Source of the DNA: CALNYS01 sp942490855
Lineage (GTDB): Bacteria; Planctomycetota; Phycisphaerae; Phycisphaerales; UBA1924
Assembly: GCA_942490855.1 (NCBI GenBank)
Contig: CALNYS010000002.1
Location: forward strand, 196,336 to 260,335
Direction of reading: 5' to 3'
Length of the DNA stretch: 64,000 nucleotides
Shown in pieces: positions 42,101 to 50,590 of this stretch. Both the position numbers and the translations under genes were made by a program. The notes beneath the pieces are model-generated. The model worked only from the letters and a program-made list of their open reading frames with translations, had not been told where the DNA came from and ran no database searches. The number at the start of each line of letters is the position of its first letter. Positions within the stretch are counted from its first letter, which is position 1.

Positions 42101-42450
42101 GCGAGAACATCAGCGAAGCGGCGCAGCAGCCGCTGCCCGTAGGAGTGACACGTCGCGACGGTGATCGCCCCCGCCGCGCGGGAACCGATCATCGAGCTCA
42201 GGCGCTGGCGCATCTCTTCGGCGCTCTTGTTGGTAAACGCGAGCGCGACGATCGAGGCGGGATCAGCCCCCCCGCCGCCCAGCTCCCGAGGCAGCGCCAG
42301 ACGCGCCACGCGGCTGACGATCACCCGCGTCTTGCCGGCGCCCGGCCCCGCGAGCACCGCCAGCGGGCCCCCGTCGTACGTCACCGCCGCGCGCTGCGCG
42401 GGCGAGAGCGCTTCCATGAACCCCGGGTCGGCGGCGGTGTGTGTCGGCAT
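39193..42450 (-). CDS. UvrD/Rep-family helicase fused to a PD-(D/E)XK nuclease
   Basis: A 1085-residue DNA repair enzyme. Start at 42450 (MPTHTAADPGFMEALSPAQ); an upstream Met adds seven residues. Superfamily 1A helicase motifs are in order: Walker A AGPGAGKTR (residues 34-42), Ia ALAFTNKSAEEMRQRL, II IVVDEFQDWNPAQ, III VVGDDDQAIYAFRGAD, IV LATNYRSSPLVVEAA, V VAVLTAHSSKGLEFDTVFI, VI ERRLFYVACTRAKRRLVLLAK. The C-terminal domain has LSFSMINDYLRCPACFYVTRVLGFE, HLTLGSAVHGALE and the nuclease core MIAKLDRVDRRPDGGFRIIDYKTG. Cysteines in RCPAC and the terminal CGGHC may hold an Fe-S cluster as in AddB-type nucleases. It starts divergently 50 bases from the phosphatase gene. Confidence 0.93.
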   Translation of the reverse strand: MPTHTAADPGFMEALSPAQRAAVTYDGGPLAVLAGPGAGKTRVIVSRVARLALPRELGGGGADPASIVALAFTNKSAEEMRQRLSSMIGSRAAGAITVATCHSYGQRLLRRFADVLALPVRTRVMDSAAQRRLLRRLALEHDLFRSRQGEGVETLVSDAIAFIGECQNGAVEPGAALAHFERELERLAAGEIRGDAATLDGLAARLPVARDMARLFQLYDDARLKEGRVTLDDFVALPVRILRASSHAAAIVRDEARHIVVDEFQDWNPAQIELLRLMAPELPGRPAPDVCVVGDDDQAIYAFRGADDRAFQRFRELWPSVRVERLATNYRSSPLVVEAAGTVIARATERFDPDKEITAYEKWEGDGEASVEGVIVDDDAHQGATIGAMIKADRTATGRAWGSYAVLTRTGRVQQEIAADLEGLGVPVSTKRRETPLDEPAVLDLLAWMRLLSGDNPGAHAQRLLARPHCGATYDEVSRWRRDWRRESGLGGGGGTGFVEWVERERGEEPAVGRFVRTRDALRERVEGAPASEAALGIILEGGLVEDEPTDQRSRATRLARLGAVRKFIRDCAPDLDPPGGVREFLEYYEDLSEREQAFSRVSADLVDAETPEDLGTDAVAVLTAHSSKGLEFDTVFIARCRPRGFPQAGSNDDPVLPAALSGRRPGTLEDEERRLFYVACTRAKRRLVLLAKRKKSRDSSKDYFLQLEEDLGQRFPIVDAQQWLERAEMVLPEPIDDAEDRAERLDRATAVARRAGMLALLDAESPSLDAPALDALRARLSDAAERLAMIAHLRATGEPHPALSAADPERADALRESTEASGGSAMAPLTPPLRLSFSMINDYLRCPACFYVTRVLGFETPSSPHLTLGSAVHGALETFYVEVRDADADGGELPGRERLLALGDELLRREWPDATPVSDGAFERVRAQLGLFWENLHEPNAEILLLEGEGRGGARVRPFPYEHRGKHTMIAKLDRVDRRPDGGFRIIDYKTGAATKKLLEPAKNDLQLSIYAMALQHHLELEEPPDGTAEYWVVATGERGVIPLASLKLDKAREQINAAIDGMLDGRYDRKAGQSCGGHCAVLD

Positions 42451-42500
42451 CACGCCAGTGTACGCCCCCACGCCGTATCATCGCGCGGGAGGATCCGGTC

Positions 42501-43001
42501 GTGAGCGACTCGCGCACAAGCGTTCTCTTCGTCTGCCTGGGCAACATCTGCCGCTCGCCGCTCGCCGAGGGGGTGTTCCTCCACCTCGCGCAGCAGCGCG
42601 ACGCGGCCGCACGGTTCGACGTCGATTCCTGCGGCACCGGCGGCTGGCACGCCGGCGAACGCCCCGACCCACGCTCCCTCGCGGTCGCGGAGAAGTTCGG
42701 CGTGACCCTCCCAGGGCGCGCCCGCAAGTACGAGCCGCGGACCGACAACGCGTTCGACTGGCTCATCCCGATGGACGCGAGCAACCGCGACGACCTGATC
42801 GAAAGCGGCGCCCCGCGCGAGCGCGTGCGCCTGCTCCGCTCCTTCGACCCGCTGCTCGCCGGCATGCCCGAGCGCTCCCTCGACGTGCCCGACCCCTACT
42901 ACGGCGCCGCGGGCGGGTTCGACGAGGTCTACGAGATGATCCACCGCGCGTGCACGGGGATGCTCGACGAGCTCGAGAGCAAGCGCCGGGACGCGCGGTA
43001 G
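42501..43001 (+). CDS. Low-molecular-weight protein tyrosine phosphatase
   Basis: A 166-residue phosphatase, GTG start at 42501 with GGGAGGA upstream. The signature loop CLGNICRS (Cys12 to Ser19, nucleophile Cys12, Arg18) and the general-acid aspartate in VPDPYYG are both intact. Length is typical. These enzymes dephosphorylate tyrosine kinases of exopolysaccharide export or other targets; no tyrosine kinase gene is nearby. It converges on the giant dockerin gene. Confidence 0.94.
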   Translation: MSDSRTSVLFVCLGNICRSPLAEGVFLHLAQQRDAAARFDVDSCGTGGWHAGERPDPRSLAVAEKFGVTLPGRARKYEPRTDNAFDWLIPMDASNRDDLIESGAPRERVRLLRSFDPLLAGMPERSLDVPDPYYGAAGGFDEVYEMIHRACTGMLDELESKRRDAR

Positions 43002-43022
43002 CACGCCCCGGCGGATGAACGC

Positions 43023-45827
43023 TTAGTACTCCCGCAGGAACAGTTCGAGGTCGTCCCCGTCCACGACGCCGTCGTCGTTGAGGTCGGCGGCCGAACCCTT
43101 CTCAGCCTCACCGAGCCTGCGGATCAGCTCGGCGATGTCTGAAACGTTGATGACGCCATCCATGTTGATGTCGGCTCGCAACGAACCGCAGCCCGTTCCG
43201 ACAGAGTCGTGAATCGGCGCCGTCACGATAAGGTCACCCGACGCTGTTGAGATTGTCACCTCGCGCGGAGTCGTGAGCATGCCGCTCTGAGGCGTAATCG
43301 TGAGCGTTACGCTGCTGCATCCTGAGTTGGTCACGACGCTGACGATCGACGGAAGCGTCGGGTTCGAGTCGCCCAAAAACTCTTCAATAGTGATATCCGA
43401 AGCATCGACACACTCGCCGCCTTCGCCAAACCCACCTCCGGTCACGGTGAACACAACGTCGCCGTTCCCGTCCTCGCACACGGCCGGGGTGTCATCGTGA
43501 ACGAACGCCGGCGTCAAAAGCAGGTACATCTTCCCGACGTTCGCGAAGGGATCGTGCACCTGAGGCGGCGTGCTGCTGGGCTCGGTGTAGTGGTATGTGT
43601 TCTCGGCGCCCGAGTCATCCAGACCAACGGCGTCCTGGGCGTAGTCGGTCCAGGTCGTGATCGTCCCAGCCGAGCACCCCCACGACGAATACGGCTCGTT
43701 GTCCGTCGCAGGATTGCCGTCGGGCTCCGCCACGAGACACATGTGCTCGCAGAGGTCGATCGTCCCGCTGCTGCCGATGTTCTCGAGTTCTTCTTTCTCC
43801 GTGCACCCGCCTCCGGTGTACCCATCCATGGACGTGTTCCAGCTCATGCCGCCCTCGGAGTTCTCTTCTTCGATGGGCGGGATCGGCCACGGGTACGCCA
43901 ACGACGAGATGAGGACATCGTCGAGACCATCACCGTTCGCGTCCCACGCCGGCCAGACGTTGAAGGTAAACGGCGTCCCGACCAGCGGCGAGGGATCGCC
44001 GTCAAGCGTCTCGGGAGTAACCCCAATGACCGGGCGCCAGTCGTCGTTCTCACCCATGATTCTCGATGGGAGCCAGGCCTTCTCGCCTATGTACTCGTGC
44101 AAGACCTCGTACCCCGGCCCCGGGTCCATGCTGTCAGCAACCTCTTCGATGCTTGCAAAGTCAAGCACCATGATGGACTTGTACCGTGGAGGGCCCGTCA
44201 CGCTCGTGCCAATGACAAGAACGTCCTCGGAGCCGTTGACGTTCACATGACCGGCCGGGCGAACGACACTCCACCCGAGAGTCCCTTCAGAACCAAGCCC
44301 GACGTTCTTGCTCGGCTCGAGGACCGCGTACACGGGATCGGCGCCGAGAACAATCGTCTCGCCCAGAAGCACGCTGTCACTCGTGTCAATCGAGTCAAGT
44401 GTTTCATACCGCTCCTGCAGCTTGATGTAGTGGATCACGCCGTCGCCGGAAGCGATGAGATCGATCTCGCCCACACCGCGGAAGTCGCCAGCAACAGCCT
44501 CCACCAACGGGTACGTAGACGTGCCTTCGATCTCGAAGTCCGCGTTGTCCCAATCCAGCTGGAAGCTCACCGTCGGCACGTTGGGCTGCGCGTACGTCAT
44601 CCCCATCTCAAGGCAAGGTTCGAGATCCGAGAAATCCAACCCCGACCCGCGATCAACCGACGACAGGAACCCGTAGAGTCTCCCGTCGCCGGAGTTGTGC
44701 TTGTGCGGGTACACCACGCCGGCGCTCGGCTCCGTCGCGCCGACGAGGATGTCCAGGTAGCCATCCGAGTCGAGGTCGCCGAGGTCGATCGACCGTTTCG
44801 CGAAGTCCTCCAGCAACGACTTCGCGGGGCTCTGGATCGTCAGCGAAGCGTGCTCTTCGATATTCAGCTCGACCGGCAGATTCGCCCAGTCCAGCTCCGA
44901 CAGGACATCGCGGTCCGGCATGCAGAACGCCCACAGCGCGCCCTTGTCGTCGTCGTAGCGCCGAGAGCGAATCAGAAGATCCGGCGTGTCGTGCGCTCCC
45001 GCATCATCGTTCAAGCTCGTATGCGACGCCGATTCGTATTCGAACCCGAAGTTCTTTGCCTCCGGCGCGGGGCTCCCGCCATCCATCCCGTCGTTCCCCC
45101 AGATGGTCATGACGTTCACCCACTCGCGAGTGTCTTGCCCGAACACGTTGGTCGGCGTCGGATCAGTCGGATGATCGGGGTCGAAGAACGCGAAGATGTA
45201 CACCGCGCCGGACGCTGTCAGGTTGACGTAGTTCGCCCTGTTCGCGAGCAGCACGATCTCTTTGGTATGACGCACGCGGGTGTACCCGCCCATGCCGTCT
45301 GACTCGTACTCGTACGGCATATGGAGATCAATATGCCCGACCGAATGCGCCAGCCAGAGCTCTGCCTGATCCCCTTCGATCGCGTCGCCGATCACCGAGC
45401 CGTCTTTGCCCGAGATGATCTCCACGAGACCGACTCGCGCCTCGAGTTCATCGTCGTAGGCGCTCGCACCCGCCGTGATATCGAGGGCTCGGTAGTAGTA
45501 ATTGACGATCTGATCTTCATAACCGTCGCCGTCAACGTCGCCGGCCCCGTTCGCCGCGTACCCCAACCGATCCCCGTCCCATTTGAGGATCTCGTGCGTG
45601 CGCGTCCCCATCTCCGGGAGGGTCTTGTAGTACTCGTTCACCTCGCCGCGGATGGGCCAGCCGCCCGGCACGAGAAACGTGGATTGTCCGGGGTAGTACT
45701 CGTTCAGCGCGACCGTGTTCCCGGCAGACGGCGGCGCTTCCGGCCCAGGCGCGTGCGGGACCGTGCCAGCCGCTACCGCGTGTGCGAGCGCGAGCGAGCA
45801 TGCACCATGTGCAACGATGTGCTTCAT
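43023..45827 (-). CDS. Large secreted FG-GAP/integrin-like dockerin protein
   Basis: A 934-residue exported protein. Start at 45827 with AAAGGAA upstream; signal peptide MKHIVAHGACSLALAHAVAAG. It contains FG-GAP-type beta-propeller repeats with calcium loops: GAGDVDGDGYEDQIVNYYY, IDLGDLDSDGYLDILVGATEP, AVAGDFRGVGEIDLIASGD, VNVNGSEDVLVIGTS, WDANGDGLDDVLISSLAYP. Then comes an immunoglobulin-like segment and a dockerin pair DINMDGVINVSDIAELIRRLG and DLNDDGVVDGDDLELFLREY. The C-terminal repeat differs from the LLAAWG type elsewhere in the window. Its base composition is clearly lower in GC than its neighbours and codon choice is more relaxed, suggesting recent acquisition or relaxed selection. 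Confidence 0.87.
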   Translation of the reverse strand: MKHIVAHGACSLALAHAVAAGTVPHAPGPEAPPSAGNTVALNEYYPGQSTFLVPGGWPIRGEVNEYYKTLPEMGTRTHEILKWDGDRLGYAANGAGDVDGDGYEDQIVNYYYRALDITAGASAYDDELEARVGLVEIISGKDGSVIGDAIEGDQAELWLAHSVGHIDLHMPYEYESDGMGGYTRVRHTKEIVLLANRANYVNLTASGAVYIFAFFDPDHPTDPTPTNVFGQDTREWVNVMTIWGNDGMDGGSPAPEAKNFGFEYESASHTSLNDDAGAHDTPDLLIRSRRYDDDKGALWAFCMPDRDVLSELDWANLPVELNIEEHASLTIQSPAKSLLEDFAKRSIDLGDLDSDGYLDILVGATEPSAGVVYPHKHNSGDGRLYGFLSSVDRGSGLDFSDLEPCLEMGMTYAQPNVPTVSFQLDWDNADFEIEGTSTYPLVEAVAGDFRGVGEIDLIASGDGVIHYIKLQERYETLDSIDTSDSVLLGETIVLGADPVYAVLEPSKNVGLGSEGTLGWSVVRPAGHVNVNGSEDVLVIGTSVTGPPRYKSIMVLDFASIEEVADSMDPGPGYEVLHEYIGEKAWLPSRIMGENDDWRPVIGVTPETLDGDPSPLVGTPFTFNVWPAWDANGDGLDDVLISSLAYPWPIPPIEEENSEGGMSWNTSMDGYTGGGCTEKEELENIGSSGTIDLCEHMCLVAEPDGNPATDNEPYSSWGCSAGTITTWTDYAQDAVGLDDSGAENTYHYTEPSSTPPQVHDPFANVGKMYLLLTPAFVHDDTPAVCEDGNGDVVFTVTGGGFGEGGECVDASDITIEEFLGDSNPTLPSIVSVVTNSGCSSVTLTITPQSGMLTTPREVTISTASGDLIVTAPIHDSVGTGCGSLRADINMDGVINVSDIAELIRRLGEAEKGSAADLNDDGVVDGDDLELFLREY

Positions 45828-45975
45828 GCGATGGTTCCTTTCGAAATACAGGAAAAAGGCGCGACATAACGCCCGATAACACAGCGATACCACGACCAAA
45901 GCGATTAGCGGTCGCTAGCAACGATAAATAAATGATTTTTAACTAGCTGAGCCGCGCCGGAACGCGACAGGGGCT

Positions 45976-47238
45976 TTACACGTCCAGCAGCAGCCGCTCC
46001 GGGTCCTCGATGCAGTCCTTGACGTGCTTGAGGAAGCCGACCGCGCCCGCGCCGTCCACGACGCGGTGGTCGTACGAGAGCGCTAGGTACATCATCGGAC
46101 GCAGCGCGATCTCCCCCGGCTTCTCCGGGTGCTCGATCGGGCGCTTCACGATGTTGTGCATCCCGAGGATGCCCGACTGCGGCGGGTTCAGGATGGGCGT
46201 GCTCATCAGCGAGCCGTACACCCCGCCGTTGGAGATCGTGAACGTCCCGCCCTGCATCTCGTCGAGGCCCAGCTTGCCCGTGCGGGCGCGGGCGGCGAGG
46301 TCGGCGAGCCCGGACTCGATGCCCGCGAAGCCCAGCGTCTCGCAGCTGCGCAGCACGGGGACGACCAAGCCCTTCTCCGTGCCGACGGCGACCGCGATGT
46401 CGCAGTAGCTGTGCTCCTCGACCGCCGGGGAGCCGTTCTCCTCGACGATGTACGAGTTCACCGCGGGGTACTTCTCAAGAGCGCTCACCGCGGCCTTCAT
46501 GAAGAAGGACATGAACCCCAGCTTCACGCCGTGGGTCTCGAGGAACGCGTCCTTGTGCTTCGAGCGGAGCGCCATGACGTAGCTCATGTCGCACTCGTTG
46601 AAGGTCGTGAGCATCGCCGCGGTCTGCTGCGCTTCGACGAGGCGCTGCGCGATCCGCTGACGCAGGGGCGACATCTTCTTGACGGTCGAGGCGCGAGCGG
46701 CGCTCGCGGGCGCGGCAGCGCCGCCGCCCGACGACGCGGGCTGCCCGCCCTGGATGATCGCCAGCACGTCCTGCTCGCGCACGCGACCGGCGGGGCCGGT
46801 GGGCGTGACGCTGGAGAGGTCGATGCCGTGGTCGCTCGCGAGCTTCTTCGCGAGCGGGGTCGCGTTGACCGAGCCGTTGCTCGACGCGGGGACGGGCGCC
46901 GTCGCGGTGGACGGCGCGGGGGCGGCGGGCTTCACCGGCGCGGGAGCCGACTCGGCCGCCGCGGCCTCGGCCTTGGGGGCAGCCGCGGGCGCGGAGGGCG
47001 CTTCGCCCTCGGCGATGGAGCCGACGGTCGCGCCGATCTCGACGGTGTCGCCCTCGCTCGCGTTGTGCGAGACGACGCCGGCCGCGGGAGCGGGGACCTC
47101 GACGGTGATCTTGTCGGTCTCGATCTCGAGCACGGGCGCGTCACGGTCAACGTGCTCGCCCTCGCCCACGAGCCACGCCGCGATGACGCCCTCGGTGATC
47201 GATTCTCCAACCTGCGGGATGACGATATCCGTCGCCAT
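45976..47238 (-). CDS. sucB: Dihydrolipoyllysine succinyltransferase (2-oxoglutarate dehydrogenase E2)
   Basis: A 420-residue E2 core of the 2-oxoglutarate dehydrogenase complex of the TCA cycle. The N-terminal lipoyl domain contains the lipoylated lysine in EIETDKITVEVPAP. An Ala/Pro linker precedes the E1/E3-binding domain (NATPLAKKLASDHGIDLSSVTPTGPAGRVREQDVLA), another linker and the catalytic domain (MSPLRQRIAQRLVEAQQTAAMLTTFNECDMS, DIAVAVGTEKGLVVPVLR, FTISNGGVYGSLMSTPILNPPQSGILGMH, and the active-site DHRVVDGAGAVGFL; outlines). It follows sucA by 69 bases. An E3 gene is not in the window. Confidence 0.97.
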   Translation of the reverse strand: MATDIVIPQVGESITEGVIAAWLVGEGEHVDRDAPVLEIETDKITVEVPAPAAGVVSHNASEGDTVEIGATVGSIAEGEAPSAPAAAPKAEAAAAESAPAPVKPAAPAPSTATAPVPASSNGSVNATPLAKKLASDHGIDLSSVTPTGPAGRVREQDVLAIIQGGQPASSGGGAAAPASAARASTVKKMSPLRQRIAQRLVEAQQTAAMLTTFNECDMSYVMALRSKHKDAFLETHGVKLGFMSFFMKAAVSALEKYPAVNSYIVEENGSPAVEEHSYCDIAVAVGTEKGLVVPVLRSCETLGFAGIESGLADLAARARTGKLGLDEMQGGTFTISNGGVYGSLMSTPILNPPQSGILGMHNIVKRPIEHPEKPGEIALRPMMYLALSYDHRVVDGAGAVGFLKHVKDCIEDPERLLLDV

Positions 47239-47307
47239 GGGTGGTCGCCTTACTTGGTCGCCGGTCGCCCGGCTGGTGCGTCGTCCGTGCGCAGAGTCTA
47301 CCCGTTC

Positions 47308-50157
47308 TTAGCGTGCGGCCGCCGGGGCCGGGGCCCCGATCGCGGCGCTCAGGAACGCTTCGGTTTCCTTGGTGTGCTGCTTCTTCGACCCCGTCGCCGG
47401 GGTGGCGCTCGCCTCGCGTCCGATGTAGGGCAGCGGGCCCCACCCGAGCTCGTCCCGGACCGCGTGGTCGAAGTACTTGTACGCGCCCGCGTTCTTCGTC
47501 TCTTCCTGAGCCCACACGCGCTCGGCGGAAGGGTACCGGGCGACGATCCGCTCGAGCTCAAGCGTGTTGAGCGGGTAGAGCTGCTCGACCCGCACCACCG
47601 CGACGTCGTGGTCCCGCCCGGTCTCAGCGCGGCGCTTCACGAGGTCGTAGTACACCTTGCCCGAGCACAGGATCAGGCGCGACGCGCCCGCGGCCGTCGC
47701 GTCGTTGGCGTACGCGGGGTCGTCGATGATGTCGCAGAACGAACCCGACGCCAGCTCCGAGAGCTCGCTCGTCGCCTCGGGCAGACGCAGCAGGCTCTTG
47801 GGGCTCATGACGATCAGCGGCTTGCGGAACGTGCGCGCCACCTGACGCCGGAGCACGTGGAAGATCTGCGCCGGGGTCGTCGGGTTCACCACCTGGATGT
47901 TGTCGTCGGCGCACAGATCGAGGCAGCGCTCAAGACGCGCCGAGGAGTGCTCCGGGCCCTGCCCCTCGTACCCGTGCGGCAGCAGCAGCGTCAGACCGCT
48001 CCAGCGCTGCCACTTGATCTCGGCGCTGGCGATGTACTGGTCGATGATGATCTGCGTGCCGTTGCTGAAGTCGCCGAACTGAGCTTCCCAGATCACCAGC
48101 ATGCTCGGGTCCGCGAGCGAGTAGCCGTACTCGAAACCGAGCACGCCGTACTCCGAGAGCGGCGAGTCGTAGATGCACGCCCGCGCCTGCATCGTGCGAC
48201 CGTCGCTGCCCACGTCGCAGGGGCCCTGCCCCTCGACGCCCGGGCGCCCCATCTCGCGCAGGTTGTTCAGCGGGACGTACGCGTCGCCCGTGTTCGAGTC
48301 GCGCAGCACCGCGTGGCGGTGGCTGAACGTCCCGCGCCGGCTGTCCTGACCGGACACCCGCACCGAGTTCCCGTCGATCAGCAGCGTGCCGAACGCCAAC
48401 GCCTCGGCGGTGCCCCAGTCGAGCGGCTGCTCGTCGAGCACGTTCTGCGTCCGCTTCGCCAGCTGCTTGGCAAGCAGCTTGTGCGGCGTGAACCCCTCGG
48501 GCCACACCGACAGCGCCCGCCCGACTTCCTTGAGCGTCTCGGTCGCGACGCCCGTCTCCACCGGCTCGTGCGAGTAGTCGTTCCCGTACCCCTGCCAGCG
48601 CCACGAGCCCGGGTCGATCGTCGGGTCCTGCGGCTCGACGGCGACGCTGTTCTGCGCCTTGTCCATCTGCGCCTCGAGGCTGTCGCGGATCTCGCGCACG
48701 CGGTCCTCGCTGATCACGCCCTGCGAGAGCAGCTTCTCCGCGTACACCTTCAGCGTGCTGGGCTTCTTCTTGATCAGCCCCGCCATGATCGGCTGCGTGA
48801 ACGACGGGTCGTCGCCCTCGTTGTGCCCGTACTTCCGGTAGCACCACATGTCCACGACGATGTCGCGCTTGAACGTCTGGCGGTACTCGAGCGCCAGCTC
48901 GGCCGCGAAGACCACCGCCTCGGGGTCCTCGCCGTTCACGTGGATCACCGGCGCCTCGATCATCTTCACGATGTCCGAGCAGTACGGGCTCGAGCGCGCG
49001 TCGTCGGGACCGGTCGTGAACCCGATGAGGTTGTTCACGATCACGTGCACGCACCCGCCCACCGTGTACCCGGGGAGCTGGCTGTAGTTGAGCGTCTCCT
49101 GCACGACGCCCTGCCCGATGAACGCCGCGTCGCCGTGGATCAGCACCGGCGCCGTCTTCAGACGCGCATCGTCAGAGCGCAGGCGCTGCTTGGCGCGCGT
49201 GCGCCCCAGCACCACGCCGTTGACCGATTCGAGGTGGCTCGGGTTGGAGCTCAGCACCACGCGGATCGGGTCGCCGTCGATGGTCTCGCGGTCGCCCGAG
49301 TACCCGAGGTGGTACTTCACGTCCCCGCCGCCCTCGTCGAAGTCCTTGCTCCACGCGTCCTCGAACTCCGTGAAGATCTGCTCGTACGTCTTGCCGAGGA
49401 TGTTCTTGAGCACGTTCAGGCGCCCGCGGTGGGGCATGCCCATCACCAGCTCCTCAACGCCCAGCTTGGGCGACTTCTGCACGATCGCGTCCAGCAGCGG
49501 GATCAGCGACTCGCCGCCCTCAAGGCTAAACCGCTTCTGCCCCACGTAGCGCTTGTGCAGGAACGTCTCGAACAGCTCCGCGCGGTGCAGCTTCAGCAGG
49601 ATGTGCTCGCGCTGCGCCGACGTCAGGTCCAGGCGCGCCCGCGTGCGCTCGAGGCGATCGCCGAGCCACTCCCGCTCGTCGCGCCGAGAGACGTGCTGGT
49701 ACTCCACGCCGATCGTTCGGCAGTACGTGTCCTCGAGCAGCCCGATCACCTCGCGCAGGGTCATCGTCCCCCCGCCCGGCATGTCCGGGATGGGGTACAC
49801 CGCGTCGAGATCGCTCTCGCTCAGCCCGTGGAACGCGGGGTCGAGCGTCTTGGGACGCTGACGCTCGCGACCGAAGGGATCCAGCTGCGCCGCGAGGTGC
49901 CCGTGCGCGCGGTACGAGCGGACCAGGTCCGCCACCGCGATGCCCTTGGACAGAGCCGCGTCGCTCCCGCCCCCGCCTCCGCTCACGCCGCTGGAGCCGT
50001 CGCCTCCTCGCGCGCCGAGGTCGAAGCCTCGGAAGAAGGACTCGAGATCCGGCGCGACCGAGGCCGGGTTGGCCTTCCAGGCGCGGTACTGCTCATCCAA
50101 GTACTCACCGGACCATGAGTTAACGGAATCACTCGCGGCTTTGACGGGGGTAGTCAT
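47308..50157 (-). CDS. sucA: 2-oxoglutarate dehydrogenase E1 component
   Basis: A 949-residue thiamine-diphosphate enzyme that decarboxylates 2-oxoglutarate and succinylates the E2 lipoyl group. The N-terminal E2-contact motif is NSWSGEYLDEQYRAWKANP. Later landmarks are RGFDLGARG, VRSYRAHGHLAAQLDP, GVEYQHVSRRDEREWL, FLHKRYVGQKRFSLEGGESLIPLLD, VMGMPHRGRLNVL, KYHLGYSGD, SNPSHLESVNGVVLGRTRAKQ, GDAAFIGQGVVQETLNYSQLPGYTVGGCVHVIVNNLIGFTT and HGYEGQGPEHSSARLERCLDL (outlines). Length and motifs are normal. sucB is downstream in the same operon. Confidence 0.97.
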   Translation of the reverse strand: MTTPVKAASDSVNSWSGEYLDEQYRAWKANPASVAPDLESFFRGFDLGARGGDGSSGVSGGGGGSDAALSKGIAVADLVRSYRAHGHLAAQLDPFGRERQRPKTLDPAFHGLSESDLDAVYPIPDMPGGGTMTLREVIGLLEDTYCRTIGVEYQHVSRRDEREWLGDRLERTRARLDLTSAQREHILLKLHRAELFETFLHKRYVGQKRFSLEGGESLIPLLDAIVQKSPKLGVEELVMGMPHRGRLNVLKNILGKTYEQIFTEFEDAWSKDFDEGGGDVKYHLGYSGDRETIDGDPIRVVLSSNPSHLESVNGVVLGRTRAKQRLRSDDARLKTAPVLIHGDAAFIGQGVVQETLNYSQLPGYTVGGCVHVIVNNLIGFTTGPDDARSSPYCSDIVKMIEAPVIHVNGEDPEAVVFAAELALEYRQTFKRDIVVDMWCYRKYGHNEGDDPSFTQPIMAGLIKKKPSTLKVYAEKLLSQGVISEDRVREIRDSLEAQMDKAQNSVAVEPQDPTIDPGSWRWQGYGNDYSHEPVETGVATETLKEVGRALSVWPEGFTPHKLLAKQLAKRTQNVLDEQPLDWGTAEALAFGTLLIDGNSVRVSGQDSRRGTFSHRHAVLRDSNTGDAYVPLNNLREMGRPGVEGQGPCDVGSDGRTMQARACIYDSPLSEYGVLGFEYGYSLADPSMLVIWEAQFGDFSNGTQIIIDQYIASAEIKWQRWSGLTLLLPHGYEGQGPEHSSARLERCLDLCADDNIQVVNPTTPAQIFHVLRRQVARTFRKPLIVMSPKSLLRLPEATSELSELASGSFCDIIDDPAYANDATAAGASRLILCSGKVYYDLVKRRAETGRDHDVAVVRVEQLYPLNTLELERIVARYPSAERVWAQEETKNAGAYKYFDHAVRDELGWGPLPYIGREASATPATGSKKQHTKETEAFLSAAIGAPAPAAAR

Positions 50158-50334
50158 CGGGCGGGCTCACGGGCTGCGGGCGTGCGAACCGCCGACCAAA
50201 ACGCCGGCGGACCCAACAGTCTAGTGCCTCCATCGGCCCGCGGAAGCGACGCGATAAGGGATTTCCGGGCCTGCGCCCCCTCCAACCCCCACAACCGCCC
50301 CGGAAGCCGTTATCACAGAGCGCGAGGACTGTTG

Positions 50335-50589
50335 ATGAACCACCTGCGCCGGGACAGCCTGTTCACACGCTTCGCCATCGTCGCGCTCTTCCTGAGCGGG
50401 CCGCTCCTCGTCTTCTGGCTCTGCTACAGCGTCCTCGGCTGGGCCCTCTGGATCAGCGTCCTCGCCGCCCTCCTCGGCGGCACCGCCGGGTGCACCGTCG
50501 TCGCGATCGTCCTGCTCACGATCATGGGCAGCGGCTGGGCCCTCGGGCTCTTCCGCGAGAAGAAGCCCCCCACCGACACCGCCGCCTGA
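50335..50589 (+). CDS. Small two-helix membrane protein
   Basis: An 84-residue protein with GAGGA before the ATG at 50335. A basic N-terminus (MNHLRRDSLFTR) precedes two helices (about 13-33 and 35-68) and a charged tail EKKPPTDTAA. Family unknown. It starts 177 bases from the divergent sucA start, and its stop is one base from the convergent mutL stop, a very tight tail-to-tail arrangement. Confidence 0.65.
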   Translation: MNHLRRDSLFTRFAIVALFLSGPLLVFWLCYSVLGWALWISVLAALLGGTAGCTVVAIVLLTIMGSGWALGLFREKKPPTDTAA

Positions 50590-50590
50590 C

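Noticed and set aside
46129..50118. A 1329-codon open frame on the plus strand across sucB and sucA
   Set aside because: Composition is Arg/His/Val-rich with no motif, and it spans the intergenic gap between two well-identified minus-strand genes. It is a shadow frame.
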